DNA from: Phaeosaccion multiseriatum
Lineage: Eukaryota > Ochrophyta, other classes
NCBI GenBank assembly: GCA_965112735.1
Contig: OZ218951.1
Coordinates: 2,790,001-2,854,000 of the forward strand
Reading direction: 5' to 3'
Length of the DNA: 64,000 nucleotides
In this document: in pieces, positions 10,653 through 24,218 of the stretch
Layout: every line of letters starts with the position of its first letter
Position numbering within the stretch: the first letter of the stretch is position 1
The notes under the pieces: model-generated
The model's database searches: none
The model's input: only the letters and a program-made list of their open reading frames with translations
What the model was told of the DNA's origin: nothing
Translations under genes and position numbers: made by a program

Positions 10653-13600
10653 GCAGCAAAGACAGATTGGGTCCGGCGCTTTGGGGGGTGGAGGGGGAGG
10701 AGGGGCGGGGACCATGACGGCGAGAGCAGGAATGACAACCACGTCCACGGCATCAGCAGCAGCAGTTGGTGGTACAGCAGCAGCAACTCCATCAGCAGCA
10801 CCAGGTGGTGCAGTATTTGGTGACGCAGCAGTCGCCGAGGGGGACACACGCACGCTCCTGCCCATCCCCAGGGGGGCTCTGGCCATGATGTGGGACAAAG
10901 ACCCCGTCTCGGACAAGGTGCGTGTGTGTGTGTGTCCTCCTCATCATCCTCCTCCTCCTCATCATCATCATCCTCCTCCTCCTCCTCCACCTCCACCTCC
11001 TCCTCCTCCTCCTCCTCCTCCTCCTCCTCCCCGTCCTCACCCCCTCACCCCCCCTCCTCCTGCCTCCTCTCCCTTCCCTCCCCACCCACATACACGCACG
11101 CACGCACCGTACCCTCCGTCCACACACACACGCACACTGCACTACGTGCACCCCCACAGGTCATGAACCAAGACACGTACCTCGTCAAGAAGTGCCGTAA
11201 GATGGGGAACTACATGGCGCTGCTGAGGGGCCAATTCAGAAGGGCAGACAGGGCGGAGGCTGTCAAGGAGATCGAGCGGAGGATGAAGGAGAAGGGCCTC
11301 GACAAGGTGGGTGGGTAGTGGGCCTGTGTGGGGGGGGGGGGGGGGAGTGGGTGGGCGTGTGGGTGCGTGCGTGCGTGCGTGCATGCGACTACCTGTTCCT
11401 ACCATCCAATATCGACCCTCCCTGCCCTCCTCTACCCTCCAATGTCGACCTCCTCTACCCTCTAATATCGACCTCCTCTACCCTCCAGTATCGACCCCCT
11501 CTACCCTCCAATGTCGACCTCCTCTACCCTCCAATATCGACCTCCTCTACCCTCCAATATCGACCTCCTCTACCCTCCAGTATCGACCTCCTCTACCCTC
11601 CAGTATCGACCCTCTCTACCCTCCAATATCGACCTCCTACCCTCCAGTATCGACCCTCTCTACCCTCCAATGTCGACCTCCTCTACCCTCCATTATCGAC
11701 CTCCTCTACCCTCCAATATCAACCTCCTCTACCCTCCAATGTCGACCTCCTCTACCCTCTAATATCGACCTCCTGTACCCTCCAGTATTGACCTCCTCTA
11801 CCCTCTAATATCGACCCCCTCTACCCTCTAATATCAACCCCCTCTACCCTCTTCAGGTGCTCCAACTGTTCCTCTTGGAGGACAAGGTGACGATCGAGAC
11901 TCTCGAGGAGCAGGACGTGTACGTGGAGAAGGGAGACGCCAACTACCCGGACCCGGTGTTCCTTGTGCTGGCAAAGGGCACCAGGCCAGACCCGCAAGGA
12001 GGGGGGATGCTGGCCTTGGCAGGTGAGGGGAAGGGGAATTAATGGGGGGGGGGGGGGGCTGACGAATTGTATTGGGGATAAATAAGACTGTCTATATCGA
12101 CTCTCTATGTATCGACTCTCTATATCGACTCTCTATATATCGACTCCTCCTATTTCAACGTGTATTTGCCCTAACCTTCCTTCCTAACGCGACGCTTTGT
12201 CGGCAGGGGCGTGGGGTGCAAGTGCGTTAACGAGTGCAGCGCTGGCGTTGAAGTTCTACAGTCTCAGCCCCGCCCAGCAAGCCGTCATGGCAGGTGGCGA
12301 CTGGGCGGGGGCAGCCGGGACCGTGCTGCCGTTGGCGGCCATGATCCTGGCGCTGCAGGTGAGTGAGGGAGTGAGGGAGTGAGGGAGTGAGGGAGTGTGG
12401 GGGGAGGGGGAGGGAGGGAGAGAGAGAGAGAGCTGCTGGCTTTTCGTCTCCGTCTGCGGCCGCAGTTCTGCCTCAATCACTGTACCCTTGTACCGCCTTC
12501 GACTTTTGCCCCTATACCCCCTTCCCCTATACCCTACACACCCTCTATACCCCCCCCCCCTGTCCAGGCGGTGCACGACCTCGGTCACTACTTCGTTGCG
12601 TCCTCTCAGGGCCTCTCTGTGGAGCCACCCCGCCCCATCCCCTCCCTCTTCGGGGGGGTGGCAGGCGCCCTCATGCCGCTCAAAGGGTTCGCAGAGAACG
12701 TGAGTGTGGGAGGGAGGGAGGGAGAGAGGGAGGGAGGGAGTGGATGGGATGCACGGACTTGACTGACTCCATCACTCCCTCCTTCCCTTGACTGACTCCA
12801 TCACTCACTCCCTCCCTCCTTCCTCTCGTACCCGCCTCCCTCCCTCCCTCCCTCGGCAACACAGCGGGCAGCCCTCTTCGACTTTGCCCTTGCCGGGCCC
12901 GCTGCAGGCTTCCTGGCGTCTCTCGGCGTGCTATGTGGAGGTCTTGTGCTCACACAGGGGGCCTCGGTGGAGGAGGTAGCGTCGGCCTTCCCGTGCATAC
13001 CTGCCGCGGTGCTTCATCAGAGCTTTCTCATCAGTGGGGTGACGGAGCTCCTCATGCCAGGGTGAGGGATGAAGGGAGGGAAGGAGAAGGGGAGGGGGAA
13101 GGAGGACTGACCACTTTGTGTGTGTGTCCTATGTGTGTCCTGTGTGTGTCCTGTGTGTGCAAGTGCGTATCTCGGTGGGTGTGTGGTTGTGTGTGTGGTT
13201 GGGCGGGTATTGCTTACATCGATGGCACATATACACGACCGATCTTGTCTATTCCTCTATCTCTCTGTCTGCCTTTGTATCTACTTTGCCTTACATCTCT
13301 TATCCCTTTGTCTTTCCGTCCATCCATCCATCCGTCCGCTTCTGTCCATCCGTCTCTTATCTCTACATCGATATGGACATGTGAATATCGATATCGACAT
13401 CGATATGGACCTCTTATTATCGATATCGACATCGATATGGACCTCTTATTATCGATATCGACATCGATCTCTGTATGTAATGTCAAGGTACATTACTGGG
13501 ACGCCGGATGTGGCGAACTTGGCCTTGCACTTCCATCCTGCGGCCCTGGCCGGCATGATGGTGAGCGGGCAGGAGATCGATGGAGGGAGTGAGAGTGGAG

Positions 13601-14309
13601 GGGAGGGAGGGGTGGATCACTTGTCTCCCTGCGTCACAGCGTTTCGTGTGGCCCCGTTCATTGACTTCCCTCTCCTCCCACCATCCCCCTTCTTCCTCCT
13701 CCTCCTCCTCCTCCTCCTCCTCCTCCTCCTCCTCCTCCTCCTCCGCCTCCTGTATCACCAACTGCTGTAGGGCCTGGTGTCTAACGCCCTTCAGCTCATC
13801 CCCTTCGGAGACTCCGACGGCTCTGTAGCCATCAACTCCGCTGCAGAGGGCTTCGAGGAAGTGGCCACGACTCTCTTCGGCTTGGGGAGCCTCTTCACCC
13901 TCGTAAGTCCACCTTCCCCTCGCCCACCCAGTCACCCACCCACACCCCCGCGCACCCACTGACCCACCTTTCCCACACACACCCGCCCGCCCTTCCCACC
14001 CCGCTCACGAACCCACCCTTCCCCTACCCACCCTTGCTCATCCCCCTCCCCCTCTTCCCCCTTCCCCTCCACCGCCCGGTCCTTAGTTGTTCTGTGGTGT
14101 GTTCAAGGGCAACAACGAGCTCCTTGCCTACGCCGCCGTGCTGCTCCTCTTCTACCGCCGAGAGCCCATGTTGTGCAGGAACGAGGTACGATCGATCGAT
14201 GGACAAAGGGGGGGTGGTGGTGACAGCGGCGCATCGGCTCACAGCAAATGCCCTCTCTGTCTCTCCTCTCTATCTGTCTGTCTGTCTGCCTGTCTTTTCT
14301 ATTTGTCTA

Positions 14310-14342
<33 letters not shown>

Positions 14343-14558
14343 GTCTCCCTCTGTCTGTCTGTCTGTCTGTCTGTCTTTCTCTCTCTCTCTTTCTCTCTCT
14401 CTTCCCTAACCCCTCTCAATCGAAATCCTCTCTCCCTTCCTCCCTCCCCCCCCAAGGTCACACCCATCGGCGGAAACCGAGGGTGGCTGATCTTCATGGC
14501 CCAGGCAGCGATGGTACTCACGCTCGTCCCCTTCCCCTTCCATGACTATCTCATGTAG
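6643..14558 (+). CDS. EGY-like plastid site-2-type metalloprotease with HDLGH in place of HExxH
   Basis: Seventeen exons: 6643-7029, 7286-7703, 7863-7984, 8299-8415, 8558-8698, 8934-9552, 10041-10152, 10422-10917, 11160-11306, 11857-12022, 12207-12358, 12568-12699, 12865-13061, 13488-13560, 13771-13902, 14087-14185 and 14457-14558 (3612 bases, 1203 residues, all phases agree). The N-terminus is a hydrophobic signal followed by 'GVQG|FTAPVP', a bipartite plastid leader. A charged middle part with coiled-coil and poly-Gln follows (to about residue 850). The membrane part has 'AVHDLGHYFVAS' at residues 960-971, several helices, and 'NALQLIPFGDSDG' at 1098-1110, matching the S2P N..P....DG signature. 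EGY proteins act in thylakoid membranes and are needed for chloroplast development. The zinc motif reads H962-D-L-G-H966, with Asp for the catalytic Glu. It is far longer than plant EGY proteins (about 550 residues) because of the N-terminal extension. Large CAG and GAG tracts are translated. Confidence 0.85.
9553..9880 (+). repeat. Tandem repeat of about 20 bp in an intron of the EGY-like gene
   Basis: About fifteen imperfect copies of a unit like 'GCAAGCAAGTGTGTGTGTGT' start directly at the exon 6 donor. Unit lengths vary by whole GT steps, suggesting slippage within a minisatellite. Confidence 0.9.
11405..11850 (+). repeat. 21-bp minisatellite in an intron of the EGY-like gene
   Basis: About 21 copies of a 21-bp unit, roughly 'CTCTACCCTCCAATATCGAC', fill the intron between exons 9 and 10 up to the acceptor at 11856. 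Copies differ mainly at 'AATATC', 'AATGTC' and 'AGTATC', so the array has diverged since expansion. Confidence 0.95.
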
Positions 14559-15795
14559 AGCCCATGTCAAGCCCACGTCAAGCGTGTCGAGCATGTGGGA
14601 GGTGTATGTGTATGGGAAGCCTATTGAGGAGGCCTACGGGAGGCCTATGGGAGGCCTATGGGAGGTACATGGGCGGTACATGTCAAGCACATGTCAAGCC
14701 CATGTCAAGTCTCCTCCTCCTCAGACCTCCTTTAAGTGGAAGCTGTGCCTAGCGTACTTGCACTACTTTGGGTGATGGAGTGGGTAACTGACTGGCTGAC
14801 TGACTGACTGACTGACTGACTGACTGACTGACTGAGTGAGTGATTGCTTGGAGGCAGGGGATGCCAGGGAGGGAGGGAGGACAGAGGGCAGGGCGACTGC
14901 TTCGCTCCATAGGCGATGAGGGACAATTTCGGGTGGATGGCCAGCACTGGCAAGCACTGGCTGGATGGCGGTGTGGGTTTTTTTTTATTGAATACGTACG
15001 TTTTGATATGAATCGTTTGGAAGGCTTGGTTCAAGGATCCAAGACCTTCAGTAGACAACATTAAAAGTAAAGGGAAAGGGGGGGGGGGGGGGGGATGTGC
15101 AGAGAAGTAGAGAAGTAGAGGGGAGAGTTTTCAAGAGAAGAGAAGAGGCTGGAGAGCGAGTAGAAAGCGAAACAAAACGACGGTTAGGGCAGGTGCATTC
15201 ATCTAATAACTGTCCGTCAATCTGTCAATCTGTATGTGTGTGTGTGTGTGTGTATGGTGTGCTTTCACTTCACGTAGGGGCGTAGAGGAGGAGGAGGGGG
15301 GGGGATGGCGAGCGAGCTTATAAGCTCTAGGTAGAGAGAGGTATGTAATAGCGCCGATGCTTTTTCAAGGGAGGGTTCCATTTTACGATACTGTATCACC
15401 AACCCAGCCAGCGAGAGCGAGTACGGGATGTTTTTTTTTTAGGTTCAATTCGATTTACAATCGATAATATATTTTATATTTTAATTAATACTAATACTTC
15501 GTAGTAGAAGTCATGCAAAAGATACGTACAACAATTCAAAACGATACATGGGGTACACGATGCCGTGGTGGACCGTGGCTGTGCTCTCTCCCAAACCTGA
15601 GAACAGGTGCTGCTGCGTAACCGCCTGGAGGAGGCGGAGAGGGTGGTCGGGGCCTTCCCTCCCTCCCTTGTGTTGATCCGACCATGATGGAGGAGTGGCA
15701 GCCAAAAAGCTGCTCATGGGCCTTCCCGCAGGCCTTCGAAAATGCCTCCTGCAGGCCTCCCCGTAGGCCTACCATAGGCCTATTATACCATAGGC
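14559..15795. other. Intergenic region between convergent genes
   Basis: No gene is supported. The region holds a tandem of 'GGCCTATGGGA' at about 14630-14665, an (ACTG)n tract at 14790-14835, a poly-G run at 15080, a GT tract at 15234, one copy of the dispersed motif 'CTGTATCACCAAC' at 15391, and an AT-rich stretch at 15430-15500. The AT-rich stretch may lie in the 3' untranslated region of either flanking gene. Confidence 0.5.
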
Positions 15796-17458
15796 CTACC
15801 TGAGGGGCGAGGGCGAGGCATATTTCATCTTCCAATAGTGGTCGTGGAAGCCTCCGTCTTGCATCCGCCCGACCTCCTCCGCCGCCTCCTCCTCCTCCTG
15901 CTGCCATCTGTGGCCCATCTGCTTCTGCTGTATCACCAACTGTTGCTGCTGCCTCAGGTAGGTGGTGACCGACCCAGAGGAGCTCCCCCCCCCCGTGCCT
16001 CGCCCTCCTCCTCCTCCTCCTCCTCCTCTGCTCGGCGTCGAGGGGTAGCTGTGAATGGTCACGGACGGAATCATCAACGCTGCCGCTGCTGCTGCTGCAC
16101 TCACACTACCACCGACACCAGCACCATTAGGTGTAGAAGGGGTCGAGAAGGAGGAGGATGGAGAGGAGGAGGAGGAGGAGGAGGAGGAGGAGGGAGCTGC
16201 CAAGGAAACCACCGCTGCCGCCGCTGCCGCAGAGAGACCTACCGAGGAGCCCGTCATGCCCTTCGCCTTGCGTCCGCCACTACTACTCGCGTTGGTAGTC
16301 TGCTGCTGCTGCACTCGACTTATCATCGTCGCCAACAGGGCATCCGCGTAGGCACTCGGATCTTCCCTTTCGCTCGTTGCGGCACCCCCCTCCCCGCCTG
16401 TGGTGAGCCCCCCTGAGGTGAGAGGCAGGGAGGACAATCCTCTTCCTCCTCTTCCTCCTCCTGTATCACCAACTCCATCCAGGCGAGTGGCGAAGGTGGA
16501 GGCATATGGGGAGGCCAAAAGCTTGCCGTGCGCGTGGACGATGAGCTGCGCGGGGGTGAGCCCCCCCGGGCTGCGGAGAATCCCAAGGGGTTCACCTTCA
16601 TCGCTAGTAACAGGGCCGTTAGCGTCAGCTCCTCCTCCTCCTCCTCCACGGATGCCTGGGAGAGAATCGAGAGAGAGCAGGGGGTGGGAAGAGAGAGGAG
16701 GAAAGGAGCGAGAGAGAGATTGGGAGAAAGAGAGAGAGAGAGAGAGAGGGGGGGGTTAAAAGAGAGAGGAAGAGGAAATAGGTTGGAAGCACAAGAACAT
16801 GTGTATATACATATGTGTGGGACCTCCCGTAACACAGAGCAGCTCCCCACCCCAAACCGCCCCACCCATACACCTCCACCCACCTGACATGGCGAGGAGG
16901 CGGTCGAGCTGCAGGTCTTCCACCGCGGTATCAGGAGTGTCCGAATCGTGATGGTCAGGGGTGTCAGGACGGTGATGGTCCGGGTCGTCGAACCGCTCGC
17001 CACCGCTCCTGCTTCGAGACACACACACACACAATTAGGTAATTTGTAGGTTGATTTTAAGTTAATTAAAACGTGTTTCGCAGCACACAGCACAGAAGAC
17101 AACAGACCAGAGAGAGAGGGGGAGGGACGGAAGGAGGGAGGCGCAGGAAGGGGCGCGCCAAGAATGCCAGCCAATGCCATCCAAAGCAACTCACCCCACT
17201 GCTGTCGGAGTATGAACCCCCCCCCCTCTTCCTCCTCCTCCTCCTCCTCCTCCTCCTCCTCCTCCTCCTTTTCCGTCTTCCTCCAAGTGAGCGGTGGTGC
17301 TCAGCAGCTGCTGCGTCTGTGCGTGAAGTACGCCAATGTGGGTCTGCAAGGTATCGAGAGCCAACACTTGCTGCGCTTCGTCCCACGCCGGTGCCATTCC
17401 TGCCATCAAAGGCTGCTGCTGGTGCTGCTGTTGGTATTGGTAGAAGGGCTGCTGCTGG

Positions 17459-17493
<35 letters not shown>

Positions 17494-18504
17494 GTGCTGT
17501 TGTTGCTGCGGTGTGTAGTACGGAGTTTGCGGGGGAAGGTACTGAGGGTGCGTGGGAGAGAGAGAAGGAACGGTGGAAGGGAGGGAGGGAGGGGGGGAGG
17601 GGGGGAGGGAGGGACGGAGGGAGGGAGGGGGGGAGGGAGGGAGGGAGGGAGGGAGGGAGGGAGGGAGGGAGGGAGGGAGGGAGGGAGGGAGGGAGGGAGG
17701 GAGGGAGGGAGGGAGGGAGGGAGGGAGGGAGGGAGGGAGGGAGGGAGGGAGGGAGGGAGGGAGGGAGGGAGGGAGGGAGGGAGGGAGGGAGGGAGGGAGG
17801 GAGGGAGGGAGGGAGGGAGGGAGGGAGGGAGGGAGGGAGGGAGGGAGGGAGGGAGGGAGGGAGGGAGGGAGGGAGGGAGGGAGGGAGGGAGGGAGGGAGG
17901 GAGGGAGGGAGGGAGGGAGGGAGGGAGGGAGGGAGGGAGGGAGGGACGGAGGGAGGGACGGAGGAAGGACGAGAGAGCAGAGAAGGACATGAACAGATAT
18001 CAGATGTCAGCACTTCGCACACACACACACACACCCATCCATCCATAAACAAGTTTCAGCTTCAGTCCAAGCAAAGGCTGAGCATGGGGTATCGTGGGTA
18101 AGGTAAAGAAATAAAGAATGACAAAGAAATAATCACAAATGTCACATACGTGGCCTTGGGGGGGCGTCGGTAGTGGTATGGATGGTGCTGGACCACCAAC
18201 TGCTCCTGCAACTCCTGCTGCCGCTCCTTCCTCCCTCGTTCGAGTCAACTCCTCCCTCAGGGCCTGATTCTCCACTGTAAGCCTCTCGGAAATGGACTGG
18301 AGGGAAGGGGAGGGGGGAAGGAGGAAGGAAGAGATGAGACTCCGCACACACACCACACTGTCGACAACACATAAAGAGAAAATGAGAGCGAGTGGGCGGC
18401 AGGACAGGCAGAGGCATATGGGGTAGGCAGGCAGACAGACAGGCAGGCAGGCAGGCGGACAGGCAGACAGGCAGGCAGACAGACAGACAGGCAGGCAGGC
18501 AGGC

Positions 18505-18593
<89 letters not shown>

Positions 18594-18696
18594 GGTAGGG
18601 TAGGGCAGGCATATGGGCAGGTCAGGCAGACAGGCAGGGAGGGAGGTATATGGGGAGGCCGGCAGCAGCAGCACGTCGCATACATGACTTCAAATT

Positions 18697-18747
<51 letters not shown>

Positions 18748-21700
18748 GCTTCGGCATCGGCTCTGGGCTCGGTTCTCCCTCCCTCTGTATCACCAACCCT
18801 TGTACCTTGAGCGTGGCTTCTTGTGCCCTCCCCACGCTCATCTCCACCTCCTTGTTTCCCTGCACACTCTCGGCCTTCACGAGTGCCGCTCGAAGCTCAG
18901 AAACCTACAGGAGAAGGGAGGGAGGGAGGGAGGAAGGGAGGGAGGGAGGAAGGGATGCATATTCCTCGAATAAAAGAGTGAAACAACAAAACACAAAAGC
19001 CCTCCCTCCCTCTCCTCGCCTCCCCTCTCCGCGACCGAGCGAAGCGAGTTGCACACCGATGCAAAAAGAAAGGAATAAATGAAGGAAGGAGGGAAGGAAG
19101 GAAGGAATACATGAAGGAAAGAAGGAAGGCAGGTAGGCAGAAAGGAAGGAAGGAAGGAAGGAAGGAAGGAAGGAAGGAAGGAAGGAAACAAAGAAAAAAG
19201 AAAAAGAACGGACCTGCTCGTGCATCATTTCTGTCTTGAGATCGGCTTCCCGCTTACATGCAGAGAGCTCTGCCGCCATCTTCTCCTTCCACATCTACAC
19301 ATAGGATATGACACAGACACACGCACACACGCGCGCACATAAAGGAAGAGGGAGGGAAGGGGGAAGGGGGAAGAGAGGAGAGAATGAGAGGGGAGAGGGA
19401 AGGAGAGAGAGAGGAGGGAAAGAGAGGGGAGAGGGAGGGAGAGAAGAGAGGAGAAGTTAGCATGCATTGCAAGCAGCAAGCTAAGCCAAGCTACCAAGCC
19501 ACACACCTACCCACCCACCCACTCCCACCTACCACACCCACACAGCCACACACCCACTCCCACGAAGTCCCACCCACCACACACCAACCCACCCACCCAC
19601 AGCCACACAGCCACGCACCCACCCACACCTACACACCCACACACACACACCCACACACACACCCGCACCCACCCACACACACACACACCCACAGCCACCC
19701 ACCCACCCACCCACCCACACCTACACACAAACCGACATCCACACAGCCACCCACACACCCACCCACCCACCCACACCCACACAGCCACCCACACACACAC
19801 CCACACACACACCCACACACCCACACACACACCCACACACCCACACACCCACACACCCACACACCCACACACATACCGACACACCCACCCACCCACCCAC
19901 CCACCCACCTGGTCCGCTTTCCGGGCCGCCGCCTCTGCCAAGCGGGGCATATTGAGCGCAATGTCTGCCTCGAGTCGTCGTTTGTCTGCCTCGAGCTCTC
20001 CTTGGGCGCCCCTTGCCTCACGCAGACGCTCCTCCAGCGCCGCACACTCTCTGTTTGTGTGGGGGTTGTGGAGGGGGTTGTGAATGTGGTGTGGTATGTG
20101 AGGGGGTGGGACGCCATCATTTGTGTGTTTAGGGGGGGGGGGGGGTGAGGAGGAGGAGGAGGAGGAGGAGGAGGAGGAGGGTCCGCTGAAGTTGGTCTGA
20201 CCGACAGACAGACTGACTCTGACTGACTGCCGTCGTTCCTTCCTTTCTTTCCCCCTTCCTTCCTTTCTTTCTCACTTCTTGTGCGGGAGAGTGGCCTGCT
20301 CCGCTGCCCCTTGCAGCGCTCTGTTTTGCTCTCTGAGGTCGTCCGCTTCCGTCTTGGCTCCGTCCAGAGCCTCCTCCAGTCTGTGGGCATTGGTTTGCAT
20401 ACACACACGGGGGGGAGGAGGAGGGTTGGGGGGGGGAGGGGGAAGAGTGTTAGGCGCGCACACACACGCACACGCACACGCACACACACGCACACGCACA
20501 CGCACGCGCGCACGCACACTTACGAGGAGCACGAGGAGAGAGAGAGAGTCGAAAAAACAGAAGGTGCACTCTACCATGCCCCCTCCTACATATTCTACAC
20601 AGTGATGTGACAATATGACGTGTCATCTCTGTCTATCCGATCCGATCCTATCCTATCCTACCCTACCCTTCCCTACACTACCCTCGCCTAATCTACCCTA
20701 TCCTACCCTACCCTACCCTACCCTACCCTACCCTACCCTACTCTTCCCTAGCCTTCCTTACCTGTGAGCCCTGTCCGCCTCTTTCTGCCTCCACATGTCC
20801 GCACTAGCCGCCCTTTCCACTTCTCTCTTCTTCTCGTACTCCGCTGTGTCTCTGCTTCGCTCCATCTCACGTAGCTGAGAGCTGTTCACCTCCTCAAGTG
20901 CAATCAGCTCACGCTGCGAGGAGGAGGAGGAGAGGAGGGAGGAGGGGTGAGGGGGAGGAGGAGGAGGAGGGGGAGGGGGAGGAGGAGGAGGAGGAGGAGG
21001 AGGAGGAGGAGGAGGAGGAGGAGGAGGAGGAGGAGGAGGAGGAGGAGGAGGGGGAGGGGGGGGAGGAAGAGGACAGAGGCATTGGCAGCGTCAGACTCAC
21101 CATGGTCACTCAAGCACCTCATTCCATTGACTGCCATCTCCGACCACACCACTTCACCCCTGCTTTGCTTTCCTCGCCCCCCCCCCCCAGCCTATACACT
21201 GACCATGCGCTGCCGTCCCCTCCCCCCCTCCCTCCCTCCCTCCCTCCCTCCCTCCCTCCCTCTCTCCCTCCCTCCCTCCCTCCCTCCCTCCCTCCCTCCC
21301 TCCCTCCCTCCCTCCCTCCCTCCCTCCCTCCCTCCCTCCCTCTCTCTCTCCCTCCCTCCCTCCCTCCCTCTCCCTCCATAGCTTGAGCTCGTCATTGGCC
21401 CAAGCGACTCCCCCTGCCGCCTCCCACTCCTTTCCTCTTCCACCCACCCCATCTCCCACCCCTCACCCCTCCCATCCACTGCCATCCACTGCCATCTCCC
21501 ACCCCTCACCCCCTCCCTCACTCCCTCCCCCACTCCCTCCCCTACCTTAAGCGCTTCATTGGCCCCTGTGAGCTCTGCCTGCCTCCTCCTGCCCTCTTGT
21601 TCCAACGCCTCCTTTGCACTGACGGCCGCTTTGAGCTCGTCCGAGAGACTCTTGGTCTTGCCGTCGGAGAAAGTATGGGCGGATCGAAGGCGGTCAATTG

Positions 21701-23683
21701 CGGCCTGAAGCTCCGAGGTGTGCATCTCGTTCGTCAAGGCCTCGGCTCGAAGCTGCGTTGGAGGGGTGTGTGTGTGTGTGTTTGGTGCGTGTTGTTGATT
21801 GACATACAGGGAGAGGGGGGAGAGAAGAGAGGGGAGGGAGGAGGGGGAATGGTAAGACAAGAGATGGAGAGAGAGAGAGAAACAGAGAGCGGGAAACCAG
21901 AGAGAGGGCCGGGGAGAGGGGAGGGTAAGGAAGAGAGCTGTGAACCCCCTCACCCCACCCCACCCACCTTAGCGAGAGCATCCCCCATGTCTGCCATCTG
22001 CTTAGTGGCGAGGGCCAGCGCGGCATCGCTCGCAACCCTCGCGGCCTTTGCTGAGCGGCTCTCCTCCAGGGCCTCGTCCTCGCTCTGCAGAGCCCTCTGT
22101 GAGGCACGCACGCACGCACGCACGCACGCACACATAGACGCACACACGCACACGCACGCACACACGCGCACACATACAGAGAGGGAAAGAGAGAGGGAGG
22201 AAGAGAGGAAGCGAGGGAGGGGGCGAGAGGGAGGGCAGAGGGGAGAAGGAGGGGAGATGGGAGATAAGAGAAGAGGAGGGGAGATGGGAGAGAAGAGAAG
22301 AGGAGGGGAGATGGGAGATAAGAGAAGAGGAGGGGAGATGGGAGAGAAGAGAAGAGGAGGGGAGATGGGAGAGAAGAGAACAGGAGGGGAGATGGGAGAG
22401 AAGAGAAGAGGAGGGGAGATGGGAGAGAAGAGAAGAGGAGGGGAGATGGGAGAGAAGAGAACAGGAGGGGAGATGGGAGAGAAGAGAACAGGAGGGGGAT
22501 GGGATTCAGGCATGCTGCACACGAGAGGAGAGCGATAGATGGCGCTCCATCATTCCACACCCCCAGTTCACACGCACGCACAGATACACAAAAACACACA
22601 CACACGAGCACGAACACACGCACACATACACCACATACACATGTGGAACTGTCGTCACACACCCGCTGACATAATATCGCAGTCCGTCCTGACAAACCCT
22701 GACACCTGACTTTCCCCCGTTGACCTTCTCTCCTGCTCCCTCTCCCTCTTCTTCTCTTTCGCTCTCTCTCTCCCTCTCTCTCCTTCTTTCCAATTCTCCC
22801 ACTCTCTCCTTCTCTCTGGCTCTTTCTTTCCTTCTCTCTAGCTCTCTTCCTTTCTCTCTCCCCTTCCCCTCACCCACCTGCTTCTCTCTGGTTAGCTCCG
22901 CCAGCTTGGGCCTCACCCCCCCCAATTCCTTGTGCAACTCCGTCACCTCCGCCACCCGGGCCTGCGCTGTTCGCTCCACATCCGCGCACTTCTGCTGCCA
23001 TCCGTTCAGTTGAGCGCGCACAAGGCACAGCTCCTCCGTCAGGGCAGAAGACACAGCAGTTGGTGGTAGACCCACAGCTGCCGAAGCGGCCCCTCCTTCC
23101 ACCATCGCCTTGCTCTCCCCCCCCCCCTCCCCCTCCTTCAGTAGCCTCGCCTTCAGAGCACCAACTTCCCTCTCCAACTCTTCTACACGGTCGGCCTTCT
23201 CACGCCCCTCTGCTTCCGCTTGGGCCACTCTGGAGGCCCACTCTGCCTCCGCCTCCGCCTTGGCGACAAGTTGTAACTTCACCCCCGCCTCCTCCCTCTC
23301 TCTCTCCCTCTCGGCTTCTCGCGCTTCTCTCGCTTCTCTGTCCTCCTCTTCTCTCCGCTGCCTCTCCTGCTCCACTTGTTGTTGTTGTTGCACAAGCGCC
23401 TGAGCTAAAGCCTCGGCCTTTGCCTTGTCTGCCTTGCGTCCGTCCTGCTCTGCCTTGAGTTGTACCTTTAGTTGTCTCTCTCTATCCATCACTGTCTCAC
23501 TCTCCCCTCTTCCTTCCCCTCTTCCTCCTCCTCTTCCTCCTCCTCCTCGTCGACCAGCCGCTGCCCCTGACAATGCCGAAGACTTTGATCCTTCGTGCCG
23601 TATCTCGGGGCTGCGCCATCCATCGTCACTGTCCCCGCCCCCGCCACCTCCACTCCCACCAGCACCAGCACCAGCACCAGCAC

Positions 23684-23721
<38 letters not shown>

Positions 23722-23983
23722 CCATCACCATCATCATCATCATCATCATTGTCTTCTCGGTCTTTGTGCTTGCCCGTTAGATTGCCCTTTGTCATACGCT
23801 TGGTCGCTACTTGTTGTCGTGGCCTCTGCTGTTCCTCTTCCCTCGGTGTAGGTTCATCCCAGTCGTCCTCATCCTCCCCCTCCCCCACCTCTTCCTGCTT
23901 GCCCTTCCCATCCTCCTTCTGCTGGAGTTTCACTCGACCATCACCACGAGAGCGTTCCTCATCACCACTGCTATCATAATCAT

Positions 23984-24015
<32 letters not shown>

Positions 24016-24171
24016 CCCCCCCTACGACCTTCACTTCGACCACCGCGATCACGATGCCCCACCCTCCTCAAGATCTGAGGGTCCACGCTATCCTGCTCAC
24101 GCTCATGATGAGGCTCGTCCAGATCAAAGTCGTCATCATCATCATCGTCATCATCATCATCATCATCATCG

Positions 24172-24218
<47 letters not shown>

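Noticed and set aside
11405-11850. Regularly spaced repeats reminiscent of a CRISPR array
   Set aside because: The units are directly tandem without unique spacers, and lie in a eukaryotic intron.
17552-18048. Frames encoding (GREG)n or (PPSL)n
   Set aside because: They are translations of the (GGGA)n intronic microsatellite and have no other sequence.
23681-23749. (ATC)n/(GAT)n tracts at 23.7, 24.0 and 24.2 kb as intergenic microsatellites
   Set aside because: They fall in frame inside exon 4 of the CEP164-like gene and encode poly-Asp, so they are part of the protein.
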